Assembly (NCBI RefSeq): GCF_938040765.1
Contig: NZ_CALIAA010000033.1
Coordinates: forward strand, 1-27,482
Length of the DNA: 27,482 bases
Origin: an uncultured Fretibacterium sp.
Lineage (GTDB): Bacteria; Synergistota; Synergistia; Synergistales; Aminobacteriaceae
Direction: 5' to 3'
Of the stretch, positions 1-6,950 are shown one piece after another. Position numbers and translations under genes: made by a program. Numbering within the stretch: position 1 is the first letter of the stretch; the number at the start of each line of letters is the position of its first letter. The notes below the pieces were generated by a model, which worked only from the letters and a program-made list of their open reading frames with translations, was not told the DNA's origin and searched no databases.

Positions 1-50
1 GTAACCCTCCCGTTTACCGTCAGCCAGAGAATGAAATAAACTAAAGCCAT
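1..50 (-). CDS. N-terminal fragment of a membrane protein, possibly Na+/H+ antiporter subunit E
   Basis: A leftward reading frame begins with ATG at position 50 and leaves the window after 16 complete codons. A strong ribosome binding site (GAGGAGAGG) lies 7 bases upstream, so the start is credible. The visible peptide, MALVYFILWLTVNGRV, is hydrophobic and ends in an N-G-R-V pattern. That pattern recalls the N-terminus of MnhE/MrpE subunits of multisubunit cation/proton antiporters, which often open with a similar 'F-LLW-xxNGRxT' segment. The family call rests on these few residues only and is weak; that a gene starts here is more secure. It is downstream of, and codirectional with, the two-component genes, with about 190 bases between. 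Confidence 0.4.
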   Translation of the reverse strand, partial: MALVYFILWLTVNGRV

Positions 51-240
51 AGCTAAACCTCTCCTCTTGGACCCTATGCACCGGGTTCATCTCCCGCACA
101 TTTATTTCGCTCCTTCATTTCGTCCCATCGAAAGTACGCTTCAATACATACCACAAAAAGGCTGATTTTTCTATGGCGATTGAGGCGGGAGGTCACGAAA
201 GGCGGATTTGTGGTGACGAATGACGCCGGGCTGAAGATCA
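51..240. other. Intergenic region between the histidine kinase and the left-edge gene
   Basis: This 190-base gap is clearly lower in GC than the flanking genes. It has no convincing coding frame. I see no intrinsic terminator for the kinase operon; the only pairing noted is a weak 5-base GTCAC/GTGAC arm pair around 193-217. It probably carries the promoter of the left-edge gene, but no clean -35/-10 pair stands out. Confidence 0.4.
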
Positions 241-1554
241 TCATGCGAATTCCCCCAGGCGCAGCAGGATGGAAATGGAAAACGTGTTCTCGTCGTGTTG
301 GATATCCATGGTTCCGTGATGGCGTTCCACCACGTCTTTGACGTTGAAGAGCCCCAGGCCGCTGACCCTGCGGTTCTTCTTGAGGGATTCGTACCGTCCT
401 CCGTTCTGTCGCACTACTCCGTTATAGCTGTTGCTGATGGAGAGGAGCAGATTGGTCCCCTTGAGCCCGCCGCGTACCGAGATCGTGCGTGACACATCTG
501 CGTCTTCAATCCGCCTGCAGGCCTCGATCGCATTGTCCAGAAGATTGCCTAGGAGGATGCAGAGGTCGAGGTTGTCCATGGGAAGGGAGGCGGGCAGGTC
601 GACACGGGCGTTCAGGATAATTCCGTCCGCACGGATCTCTGCGTACTTGGCGTTGAGGAGAACGTCCGCCACGCTGTTTCTGCAGAACCTGTGATGCCGG
701 GCGGAGACAATCCGGGTATGGAGTTTTTCTGCGTACTCGAGGGCGGCCCCGCTCTCCCCCTTCCCGATCATGGACATGATGTACAGCATATGGTTCTGGA
801 TGTCGTGCCGGATGGCCTGAATCTCTCTTTGGTGCGTCTCCATCTGCTCGTAGTAGCGGGACTGCATTTCGAGTTGCTGATGGAGCATCTCGGTTCGGTA
901 GTAATGCATGTTGCTTTGCTGCGCCTTATCGATGAAAAAGAAGAGAAAGAGCGTGGTGCAGAGCAACAGCAAAGCGGCCTCGACGTAAATGTGGAGGTTG
1001 TCGACGGCCGCTCCGTGGTTCCAGAAGAGCCAGAGCACCAGAAGGCTGTTCGCGACCGTGACGATGCAGAGGATAGAGTTGCTCAGCCAGTTGATCCGGC
1101 GGTTTTTGACGGACCGCAGCTGGGTGATCACGAAGGATGCGGCTGCTACGAAACAACAGGACAGAATCTGGTCGAAGTGACCCATGACCAGGCGAAACGG
1201 GATATCCAGCAGGTAACGCCGCGAGAGGGCCGAGGTGAGCGCGACCGCCAGTACCTTGCAGACGTAGTTGAGGAGCACAAAGGCAAAGGCTGCGGCCCCC
1301 CGGACCTGGTTGCTCCCATGATAGAAATGGAAAACGGTGAGCAGGGCAAACACCATGTACAGGGGGGCCATCGAGAACAGCGGACTTTGGAGAGCGTAGG
1401 ACACGAACTGGAACACGTAGTAGACGACCAGCCCTCCGGCATAGATCGCGTCGTGACGTTCGTTGCGGCGCAGAAGCGCCTTGAAGAACATGTGGAAGAC
1501 GTACGTCTCCGCTGCGGAGAGTACTGCATAGGCGGTCAGATCCTGCAAGCTCAT
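241..1554 (-). CDS. AgrC-like GHKL sensor histidine kinase
   Basis: This is a 437-residue membrane sensor kinase of the quorum-sensing/peptide-sensing (AgrC/ComD-like) class. Residues 1-210 form six or seven hydrophobic segments with short loops. A linker rich in Gln and Glu (211-245) leads to the phospho-acceptor motif RHDIQNH (His250). The ATPase domain shows an N-box (LGNLLDNAIEAC, Asn337/Asn341) and a G-box (SGLGLFNV, 398-405), typical of HATPase_c_5 proteins. The gene follows its response regulator by 15 bases in one operon. The ATG abuts GGGGAG directly; a TTG two codons in would give the ideal spacing of 6, so the true start may be TTG. The signal is unknown; linkage to an amino-acid permease suggests a small peptide or amino acid (inference). 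Confidence 0.88.
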   Translation of the reverse strand: MSLQDLTAYAVLSAAETYVFHMFFKALLRRNERHDAIYAGGLVVYYVFQFVSYALQSPLFSMAPLYMVFALLTVFHFYHGSNQVRGAAAFAFVLLNYVCKVLAVALTSALSRRYLLDIPFRLVMGHFDQILSCCFVAAASFVITQLRSVKNRRINWLSNSILCIVTVANSLLVLWLFWNHGAAVDNLHIYVEAALLLLCTTLFLFFFIDKAQQSNMHYYRTEMLHQQLEMQSRYYEQMETHQREIQAIRHDIQNHMLYIMSMIGKGESGAALEYAEKLHTRIVSARHHRFCRNSVADVLLNAKYAEIRADGIILNARVDLPASLPMDNLDLCILLGNLLDNAIEACRRIEDADVSRTISVRGGLKGTNLLLSISNSYNGVVRQNGGRYESLKKNRRVSGLGLFNVKDVVERHHGTMDIQHDENTFSISILLRLGEFA

Positions 1555-1569
1555 CTCCCCGGTCCGGTG

Positions 1570-2277
1570 TCAGAGGTTGGCCAGTCCGTGATGCAGCACT
1601 GCCGCTTGCGTGGTCTTTCCGTACTGTCGCCCCAAAGGGATCGACTGTCCGGTGTCCAGACGGACGGTCTCCTTGTAAATGCATTCGACGTGGCGCAGGT
1701 TGGCCACATAGCTTTTGTGGATGCGTACAAACCCGTGCTTCTCCAGCTTTTCCGCTATTTCTCCGATGCGTCCGGTAAAACTGTGTTTTCCCATCGGCGT
1801 GTGCAGCACCACCGTCCGCTTGAAGGACTCGAGATAGAGGATGGAGTCGTGGGGTACCTTTATGAGGCCGGAACTGCACGTGAACGAGAGATAGCGGGAC
1901 GGGGTTTCCCTGGGCTGGAGGAGGTGGCTGACGTTGTGAAGGAAAACCTGTTTGTCCACGGGTTTGAGCAGGTAACGAGAGGCCTGAACCGTGTATCCCT
2001 CCAAGGCGTACTCGGCCGTTCCCGTGACGAAGAGCAGGGGTACGTCGGAATCCAGTTTCCGGATCTCGCGCGCCGTGTCCAGGCCATTGATTTTTTCCAT
2101 GCACATGTCCAGAATGACGAGGTGAAATCGCTCGCCGCCCCTATAGGCCTGAAGAAGTTTGTGTCCACAGGAAAAAGGCACGATCCCCACATTGCTTCCG
2201 TCTTGCAGTTCCCTCAGGTAGCTCCCGAGCAGTTCCAGATCACAGGCGTTGTCGTCACAAAGCGCAACGTAATTCAC
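1570..2277 (-). CDS. LytTR-family response regulator
   Basis: A 235-residue response regulator with an N-terminal receiver domain (1-120) and a C-terminal LytTR DNA-binding domain (about 130-230). The receiver keeps the acidic pair Asp8/Asp9, phospho-acceptor Asp57 (VILDM), Thr85 and Lys105 (LLKPVDK). The LytTR half shows the hallmark GFVRIHKSYVANLRHV around 182-197. I chose the GTG at 2277 because AAGGGGGG lies 6 bases upstream and the receiver fold starts at once (VNYVALCDDN); the frame stays open upstream, but that sequence runs into the divergent permease gene. It is the first gene of the kinase operon. LytTR regulators bind pairs of short direct repeats, and candidates lie in the divergent promoter region. 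Confidence 0.9.
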   Translation of the reverse strand: MNYVALCDDNACDLELLGSYLRELQDGSNVGIVPFSCGHKLLQAYRGGERFHLVILDMCMEKINGLDTAREIRKLDSDVPLLFVTGTAEYALEGYTVQASRYLLKPVDKQVFLHNVSHLLQPRETPSRYLSFTCSSGLIKVPHDSILYLESFKRTVVLHTPMGKHSFTGRIGEIAEKLEKHGFVRIHKSYVANLRHVECIYKETVRLDTGQSIPLGRQYGKTTQAAVLHHGLANL

Positions 2278-2315
2278 CGAAGTCCCCCCTTCGATGCCCC
2301 GGTTTGCGGCCGGGC

Positions 2316-2347
2316 AGGGGAAGTATTTCCCCTCAAAAATCAGTATA
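2316..2347 (-). promoter_or_regulatory. Promoter and leader hairpin of the two-component operon
   Basis: On the minus strand an extended -10 element (TG-A-TATACT; TATACT occupies 2342-2347) lies about 65 bases upstream of the regulator start. No good -35 is visible, as is common for extended -10 promoters. Just downstream the leader can fold a hairpin: AGGGGAA (2316-2322) pairs with TTCCCCT (2327-2333) across a 4-base loop. Its arms may instead be an operator half-site pair. Assignment is by motif only. Confidence 0.45.
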
Positions 2348-2434
2348 TCATCCCTTCGGCGGGGAGGTGAGAGGGGCGACGAGTCGGGAGGGGTGTAGGT
2401 TGGGGACGGTGAAACCGTTGTTGATGACAAATCG

Positions 2435-2463
2435 TTGGACTTCTTGCGGTGACGTATTAAATT
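2435..2463 (+). promoter_or_regulatory. Sigma70-type promoter of the permease gene
   Basis: TTGGAC (2435-2440) and TAAATT (2458-2463) are separated by exactly 17 bases and lie 37 bases upstream of the permease ATG. Two CGTTG words (2416-2420 and 2433-2437) sit immediately upstream of and overlapping the -35. They are candidate LytTR contacts. Confidence 0.55.
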
Positions 2464-2500
2464 TATGCTGCAGTCAATCCTGTTGAGGGGAGCGTTGAGA

Positions 2501-3925
2501 ATGTCACAGGCGGAACACGGGTCGGGGATGAAGAAAACCCTGACCAACTGGAACTTCTTCACCATCGGATTCGGGGCCATCATCGGGACGGGATGGGTGC
2601 TCCTGGTGGGGGACTGGATGGTCATTGGCGGCGGTCCGGTCGCTGCCATGATCGCCTTCGCCATTGGAGCGGTGTTCCTGTTGCCGATCGGCGCGGTCTT
2701 CGGGGAGCTGACGGCGGCCATTCCGATCTCGGGGGGCATCGTCGAGTATGTGGACCGCACCTTCGGGCCCACGATGTCCTACATCACCGGCTGGTTTCTC
2801 GCCCTGGGCAACGGGATTCTGTGTCCATGGGAGGCCATCGCCATCTCCACCCTGGTCTCGGACATGTTCGGGGACTTCTTCCCCATCCTGAGGTCCGTCA
2901 AGCTCTACACGATCCTCGGGGCGGACGTCTACCTCTTCCCGACGCTCATTGCCCTGTTGTTCGCCGCTTATGTGGTGGCGATGAACCTCAGGGGGGCGTC
3001 CTCGGCCGCCCGGCTCCAGGCGTTTTTGGCCAAGGCCCTGCTCTGCGGCATGCTGCTCGCGATGGGCATATCCCTCGTCAAGGGCGGGCCGTCGAACATC
3101 CTGCCGATCTTCTCCCAGGTCCAGGGCGCGATGACCCGGACGCGCGTGGCGGACCTCTGGTCGGGGGTCTTGGCCGTCCTCGTCATGACCCCGTTCTTCT
3201 ACGCCGGGTTCGACACCGTTCCCCAACAGGCCGAGGAGGCCGCCGAGGGGCTGGACTGGAACAAGTTCGGTAAGGTCATCAGCATGGCCCTGCTCGCGTC
3301 CGGGGTATTCTACATGGTCTGCATCTACTCGTTCGGTACGATCGTCCCCTGGACCGAGTTCGTGAAGAGCCCCGTTCCGGCGCTCTCATGCCTGCGCAAC
3401 ATCAACCTGTGGCTCTACGTCGCCATGCTCTGCATCGGCACCTTGGGCCCCATGGGGCCGATGAACTCCTTCTTCGGCGCCACGACGCGCATCATGCTGG
3501 CCATGGGGCGCAAGGGGCAGCTTCCGGCCTCCTTCGCGAAACTGGATCCGAAGTCGGGGACGCCCAGGACGGCCTGCGTGCTGATGGCGGCCTTCACGCT
3601 CATCGGGCCGTTCTTCGGTAAGAAGCTGCTGGTCCCGCTGACGAACGTCTCCGCGCTCTCCTTCATCTTCGCCTGCATGATGGTCAGCCTGGCCTGCCTC
3701 AGGATGCGTTTCAGCGAGCCCGACCTCCCCAGGCCCTACAAGGTGCCGGGCGGCAGGCTTGGGATCCTGGGAGCCTGCGTTGCCGGCGGTATCATCGTCC
3801 TTCTGATGGTGGTCCCGTACAGCCCCGCGGCGCTCAATGCCGTGGAGTGGGGGATCGTCGCCGGCTGGGTCGCCCTGGGGCTGCTGCTCAGGCTTTTGTC
3901 CGGCCGCAAAGCGGTCGCGGACTGA
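2501..3925 (+). CDS. APC-superfamily amino acid permease
   Basis: A 474-residue polytopic membrane transporter of the amino acid-polyamine-organocation superfamily. The N-terminal segment, TNWNFFTIGFGAIIGTGW, matches the conserved first-helix unwound region (GAIIGTGW) that binds substrate in LeuT-fold APC proteins. About 12 to 13 hydrophobic helices follow. The region ETLR-like 'PISGGIVEYV' and 'GFDTVPQQAEEA' are typical of this group. The ATG at 2501 is preferred because GAGGGGAG lies 8 bases upstream; an upstream in-frame ATG lacks such a site. It is divergent from the two-component operon and followed by an amidohydrolase. The substrate cannot be read from sequence; an amino acid or dipeptide-derived compound fits the neighbour. 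It probably imports substrate by proton or sodium symport or by exchange. Confidence 0.85.
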   Translation: MSQAEHGSGMKKTLTNWNFFTIGFGAIIGTGWVLLVGDWMVIGGGPVAAMIAFAIGAVFLLPIGAVFGELTAAIPISGGIVEYVDRTFGPTMSYITGWFLALGNGILCPWEAIAISTLVSDMFGDFFPILRSVKLYTILGADVYLFPTLIALLFAAYVVAMNLRGASSAARLQAFLAKALLCGMLLAMGISLVKGGPSNILPIFSQVQGAMTRTRVADLWSGVLAVLVMTPFFYAGFDTVPQQAEEAAEGLDWNKFGKVISMALLASGVFYMVCIYSFGTIVPWTEFVKSPVPALSCLRNINLWLYVAMLCIGTLGPMGPMNSFFGATTRIMLAMGRKGQLPASFAKLDPKSGTPRTACVLMAAFTLIGPFFGKKLLVPLTNVSALSFIFACMMVSLACLRMRFSEPDLPRPYKVPGGRLGILGACVAGGIIVLLMVVPYSPAALNAVEWGIVAGWVALGLLLRLLSGRKAVAD

Positions 3926-4087
3926 GTTCGTCTGTTTCGATTCTGTTCGTTTCGTTGTGTTCCATGCCGCCTGATCGACGTCGGGCCTTGGGCCTTGTCG
4001 GAAGGGCGCTGAGCCCCGGTTTTGGGGCTGCGTAAGGCTTGTGTTGGAACTCGTTTCAAATACTTTTGAGGTTGGGAGGGGATTGTT
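3926..4087 (+). other. Permease-amidohydrolase intergenic region with a stem-loop
   Basis: The 162-base gap contains a short stem-loop (AGCCCC at 4012-4017 pairing with GGGGCT at 4024-4029) without a following T-run, so it is not a classical terminator. No convincing promoter is seen ahead of the amidohydrolase. A strong Shine-Dalgarno sequence (GGGAGGGG, 4074-4081) marks the next start. Cotranscription with the permease is plausible. Confidence 0.4.
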
Positions 4088-5338
4088 GTGGCAAAGACGG
4101 CGTTTGTAGGGGCGTTGCTGATCAACGGTACGGGAGCCGAGCCTGTAAAGGATTCCCTGGTGCTGGTGAATGATCGCAAGATCGAGTACGCGGGGCCCCG
4201 GAAGGAATTCGGGGGGGACTATAAGAAGGTCGATGTATCCGGAAAGACGATCATCCCGGGACTGGTGGACAGCCATCTGCACTTCTCCGGGAACCTCACC
4301 GACGACGACAGCGATTGGGTGCTGGAGAACGTAGTCCAGAAGTCGGTTGTGGCGGTGCAGCAGGCGCACGAGTGCCTCGAGCGCGGCCTCACCACGGTGG
4401 GCGAGATATCCCGGTCGGGGCTGCAGATTCGGGACATGATCGAGGCGGGCGTCATGACGGGGCCCCGCGTGGTCGGTACCGGCCTGGGATTCTGCCGCAC
4501 CTGCGGCCACGGCGACAGCCACAAGCTGCCGACCTATTACAACAACGAGTCTCATCCCTGGGCCGAGCGGGTGGATGGTCCCTGGGACCTGCGCAAGGCC
4601 GTCCGCAGGCGTCTGCGCGACAATCCGGACGCGATCAAAATCTGGTCCACGGGCGGCGGCATCTGGCGCTGGGACCAGAAGCTGGATCAGCACTACACGC
4701 TTGAGGAGATTCAGGCTGTCGTGGACGAGTGCGCCATGGTGCACATCCCCGTGTGGTCTCACGCCGAGGGTTACGGCGGCGCACTGGACTCCGCCAAGGC
4801 GGGAGTGCATCTGATCATTCACGGCCAGACGCTGAACGACGAATGCCTGGATATCATGGCGAAGAAGGGCATCTACTTCTGCCCCACGATCCAGTTCCTG
4901 AACGAGTGGTTCAAGACCTACGCTCCGCCCTACATCCCCGAGGTCCACGACAAGTACGAGGGCGCCACGGTGGCGGAGAAGGAGCTCAACCGCGTCTATG
5001 CGAACCTCCGCAAGGCCAAGGAAAAGGGCATCGGACTCACGATCGGATCGGACTCGTTCTGCTCCAGCCTCACCCCTTACGGCATCACGGCGCTGGGCGA
5101 AATGTACTCCTTCGTCGAGAAGGCGGGAATCTCCGAGATGGACACCCTGATGGCCGCCACCAAGATCGGGGCCGAGATGCTGATGGTCGGGGACGTCACC
5201 GGGACGGTGGAGGCCGGCAAGTTCGCCGATCTGCTGGTGCTCTCCGGTAACCCGTTGGAGAACATCCGCAACGTGGCTGTGGAGAAGATGGAGATCATCA
5301 TGAAGGAAGGAATGTTCGTCAAGGGCGGAAAAGACTAG
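4088..5338 (+). CDS. Metal-dependent amidohydrolase (imidazolonepropionase/Xaa-Pro dipeptidase-like)
   Basis: A 416-residue cytoplasmic amidohydrolase-superfamily enzyme. The metal-binding set is complete: HxH at His63/His65 (VDSHLHFSG), Lys184 (AIKIWSTGG) as likely carboxylated bridging lysine, His225 (WSHAEG), His245 (IIHGQ) and Asp322 (IGSDS). The C-terminal 'GTVEAGKFADLLVLSGNPLENI' is the usual small beta-domain return of this superfamily. Homologues include imidazolonepropionase-related amidohydrolases and arginine- or proline-carboxypeptidase/prolidase-type enzymes, so the bond cleaved may be an N-acyl or dipeptide amide. The start is GTG, 6 bases after GGGAGGGG. It lies behind the permease, which suggests uptake then hydrolysis of one substrate. 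The exact substrate is not determinable. Confidence 0.85.
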   Translation: MAKTAFVGALLINGTGAEPVKDSLVLVNDRKIEYAGPRKEFGGDYKKVDVSGKTIIPGLVDSHLHFSGNLTDDDSDWVLENVVQKSVVAVQQAHECLERGLTTVGEISRSGLQIRDMIEAGVMTGPRVVGTGLGFCRTCGHGDSHKLPTYYNNESHPWAERVDGPWDLRKAVRRRLRDNPDAIKIWSTGGGIWRWDQKLDQHYTLEEIQAVVDECAMVHIPVWSHAEGYGGALDSAKAGVHLIIHGQTLNDECLDIMAKKGIYFCPTIQFLNEWFKTYAPPYIPEVHDKYEGATVAEKELNRVYANLRKAKEKGIGLTIGSDSFCSSLTPYGITALGEMYSFVEKAGISEMDTLMAATKIGAEMLMVGDVTGTVEAGKFADLLVLSGNPLENIRNVAVEKMEIIMKEGMFVKGGKD

Positions 5339-5658
5339 GGAGGCTTTATGGACTGAATCGGCATTCCCTTGTTTTTCCGGCTCGTTCTCCTCAGTATGAG
5401 CCATCTTACTTCCGTTTCGAGAGCCCATACCGCGAGGTTCGCGGCAAATCGATCGACGCCCACCGCCCGGTGGGCGTCGATTTTATGGAATGAGAGGAGA
5501 AAAGATAAGAAGGGATACGCACGGTGGGATGGGTGCGATGCGCACGCACGGAGTAAGCGCAAAGGAAAAGCGGCGGAAGGACAGTGGGGAGGCCGTGAAT
5601 GTTGCTTCCGACAATTGCGGAGTTTCCGCGTCGGGAGGTCGGGCCCTCGGCGCTTCCC
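5339..5658. other. Gene-free stretch after the amidohydrolase
   Basis: This 320-base gap between converging genes holds one clear element, the terminator listed separately. The remainder (about 5482-5658) can be read as open frames on the plus strand, but they lack ribosome binding sites and recognisable protein features and overlap the FmdE gene antisense. I see no gene there. Confidence 0.5.
5452..5485 (+). terminator. Intrinsic terminator of the permease-amidohydrolase unit
   Basis: A perfect 13-base-pair stem, ATCGACGCCCACC (5452-5464) with GGTGGGCGTCGAT (5469-5481), closes a 4-base loop and is followed by a short T-run (5481-5484). It lies about 115 bases past the amidohydrolase stop. 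The tail is short, but the stem is very stable. The opposite strand lacks a U-rich tail beyond the stem, so it chiefly serves rightward transcription. Confidence 0.85.
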
Positions 5659-6201
5659 CTACCGCAGAATCCGCGAGGGATCGGCGAAGCAGTCCAGGCA
5701 ATAGGGTTGCCCCTCCAGCAGGCGTACCATCGGCTCGGCCGTCCGCTCGCCGCAGCGCGTGCAGACGAGGGAGGGGCTCACGCGGGCCTCGTCCGGGGCG
5801 GGGACGGCCACGCGCGTCGCACGGTACAGCTCCTCCGCCGGGCCTCTCAGGTAATGGGTTATCCTCTCCTCCCGCGTCCGCTCGTCGGACCGGGGCGCAC
5901 ACCAATAGAGGCGAAGTCCCTCCGGGGCCCCGCGGCGGTAGAACGTGAAGGCCTGTTTGCCCCGGGGCTTCAGCAGCAGGTTCCCCTTGCCCATGGTGCA
6001 GCCCCAGACGGCCTGGATTGCGTCGAGCCCGCAGGCGTCCGTCTCGGCGATGCACACGCCCTCCTCGTCCCCGCACCGTTCGTCGACGCCCAGCAGCGCG
6101 GCGGCGTCCACAGCCATCCGGCAGCCCATGGCCAGCCCCGGACAGGCATGTCCGTGGAAGGCCACCGAGGCGTTCCAATAAAAATCGATGTCGTGTCCCA
6201 T
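5659..6201 (-). CDS. FmdE-family protein with C-terminal zinc ribbon
   Basis: A 180-residue soluble protein. The N-terminal two-thirds match the FmdE domain (named for formylmethanofuran dehydrogenase subunit E), with the signature FHGHACPGLAMGCRMA (residues 15-30) and ETDACGLDAIQAVWGCTMGKGNL (53-75), whose Cys/His residues are likely metal ligands. The C-terminus carries a four-cysteine zinc ribbon (Cys147-x2-Cys150 and Cys168-x2-Cys171). In non-methanogens such proteins are stand-alone, often near molybdenum or tungsten enzymes, and their function is unsettled; no such enzyme is in this window. It is divergent from a MarR regulator whose palindromic operator lies in the shared upstream region, so it is a candidate target of that regulator. 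Start site support is modest (GGGCGGATGAGACGGG precedes ATG). Confidence 0.85.
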   Translation of the reverse strand: MGHDIDFYWNASVAFHGHACPGLAMGCRMAVDAAALLGVDERCGDEEGVCIAETDACGLDAIQAVWGCTMGKGNLLLKPRGKQAFTFYRRGAPEGLRLYWCAPRSDERTREERITHYLRGPAEELYRATRVAVPAPDEARVSPSLVCTRCGERTAEPMVRLLEGQPYCLDCFADPSRILR

Positions 6202-6236
6202 CCCGTCTCATCCGCCCTTTCGAAAGAGTTTCCACC

Positions 6237-6242
6237 ATCATA
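6237..6242 (-). promoter_or_regulatory. Candidate extended -10 of the FmdE gene
   Basis: On the minus strand TG-T-TATGAT forms an extended -10 (hexamer at 6237-6242), 36 bases upstream of the FmdE start. There is no good -35. The MarR palindrome (6278-6298) would lie just upstream of its -35 position, a location compatible with control of both divergent genes. Confidence 0.35.
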
Positions 6243-6269
6243 ACACGAAGCGGCGATGCCCCATGCCTC

Positions 6270-6298
6270 TTGTCCCGATTGTATATATGCTATACAAT
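6270..6298 (+). promoter_or_regulatory. MarR promoter with embedded palindromic operator
   Basis: TTGTCC (6270-6275) and TACAAT (6293-6298) are spaced by exactly 17 bases. The -10 is part of a perfect inverted repeat, ATTGTATA (6278-6285) and TATACAAT (6291-6298), with a 5-base centre. This is the size and symmetry MarR dimers bind, and its placement between -35 and -10 implies autorepression by occlusion. Transcription would start within a base or two of the MarR ATG at 6306. Confidence 0.7.
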
Positions 6299-6305
6299 TT
6301 GGAGC

Positions 6306-6821
6306 ATGAAGATCATTAACGAGGCCAACGAGAACAGGATCAGCTATCGCCTGCTGAACGTCATGTTGAAGCTGGAGGAGGCTCAGGAGCGGCTGCACCG
6401 CTACGGGACCGACACGCCCCTTTTTGCAGCGGAGATCCACATGATCAAATGCGTGAAGGAGAACCCGAACCGGCACATGACGGCCTTGGCGGAGGTGCTG
6501 GGGGTGACGCGGGGGGCCGTGTCCCAGATCGCGATGAAGCTGGAGGGGAAGGGGATGCTCGTCAAGGAGAGGGACGAGGACAGCAGCCTCCGCCGCATCC
6601 TGAGGGTGACGCCCGAGGGCGAGCGTGCCTACCTGTTCCACGAGCGTCTCCACGCGGAGTTCGACCGCTTGGTGGAGGGCCTTCTGGCGGACGCGTCCGA
6701 GAGGGACAGGGACTTTCTGCGGGATTTTCTGGGTGCACTGGACGCTGCCCTGGAGGGGCGGAAAGAGGAGGGGCAGAGGGAGGAGCCTCTTCGAGGCAGC
6801 GCTCCCCGAGGGGCCCTTTGA
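6306..6821 (+). CDS. MarR-family transcriptional regulator
   Basis: A 171-residue winged-helix regulator. Residues about 35-105 hold the MarR core: 'FAAEIHMIKCVKENPNRHMTALAEVLGVTRGAVSQIAMKLEGKGMLVKERDEDSSLRRILRVTPEGE', containing recognition helix TRGAVSQIAMKLEGKG, wing residues DSSLRRILR and the usual 'LTxxG'-like VTPEGE. The flanking helices should form the dimer interface. The ATG at 6306 is chosen because the conserved region starts soon after it. Its only Shine-Dalgarno (GGAG) ends one base before the ATG, too close to work normally; with the promoter placed as it is, the message is probably almost leaderless. The ligand is unknown. Likely targets are itself, the divergent FmdE gene and perhaps the downstream methyltransferase. 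Confidence 0.88.
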   Translation: MKIINEANENRISYRLLNVMLKLEEAQERLHRYGTDTPLFAAEIHMIKCVKENPNRHMTALAEVLGVTRGAVSQIAMKLEGKGMLVKERDEDSSLRRILRVTPEGERAYLFHERLHAEFDRLVEGLLADASERDRDFLRDFLGALDAALEGRKEEGQREEPLRGSAPRGAL

Positions 6822-6838
6822 GGGAACGAGGGGCCCTT
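6807..6838 (+). repeat. Short direct repeat at the end of marR
   Basis: CGAGGGGCCCTT occurs at 6807-6818 and again at 6827-6838, 20 bases apart, straddling the marR stop codon. Because GGGCCC is self-complementary the two copies can also pair as a 6-base stem. No T-run follows. Confidence 0.6.
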
Positions 6839-6950
6839 CAAGAAAATTGGGAGGGATGCGGTTCGTGGTTTGCTTTTTGCCGCAGGGGACTTGTACCTCC
6901 TGGGCGGTTCAAGAATGTGCAAGAGGTTCAATAAGGAGGAGGTCGGCACG

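Noticed and set aside
691..2370. Long rightward open frame opposite the two-component genes
   Set aside because: It is antisense to two well-recognised genes, its peptide is rich in Gly, Arg, His and Gln without known motifs, and it is a typical high-GC mirror frame.
3386..5428. Very long leftward open frame under the permease and amidohydrolase
   Set aside because: It spans two genes with clear catalytic or transport motifs on the other strand plus their intergenic gap; the composition is that of a shadow frame.
5490..5948. Rightward open frames in the gap after the amidohydrolase terminator
   Set aside because: Low-complexity Arg/Gly/Pro peptide, no start signal, and antisense to the FmdE gene.
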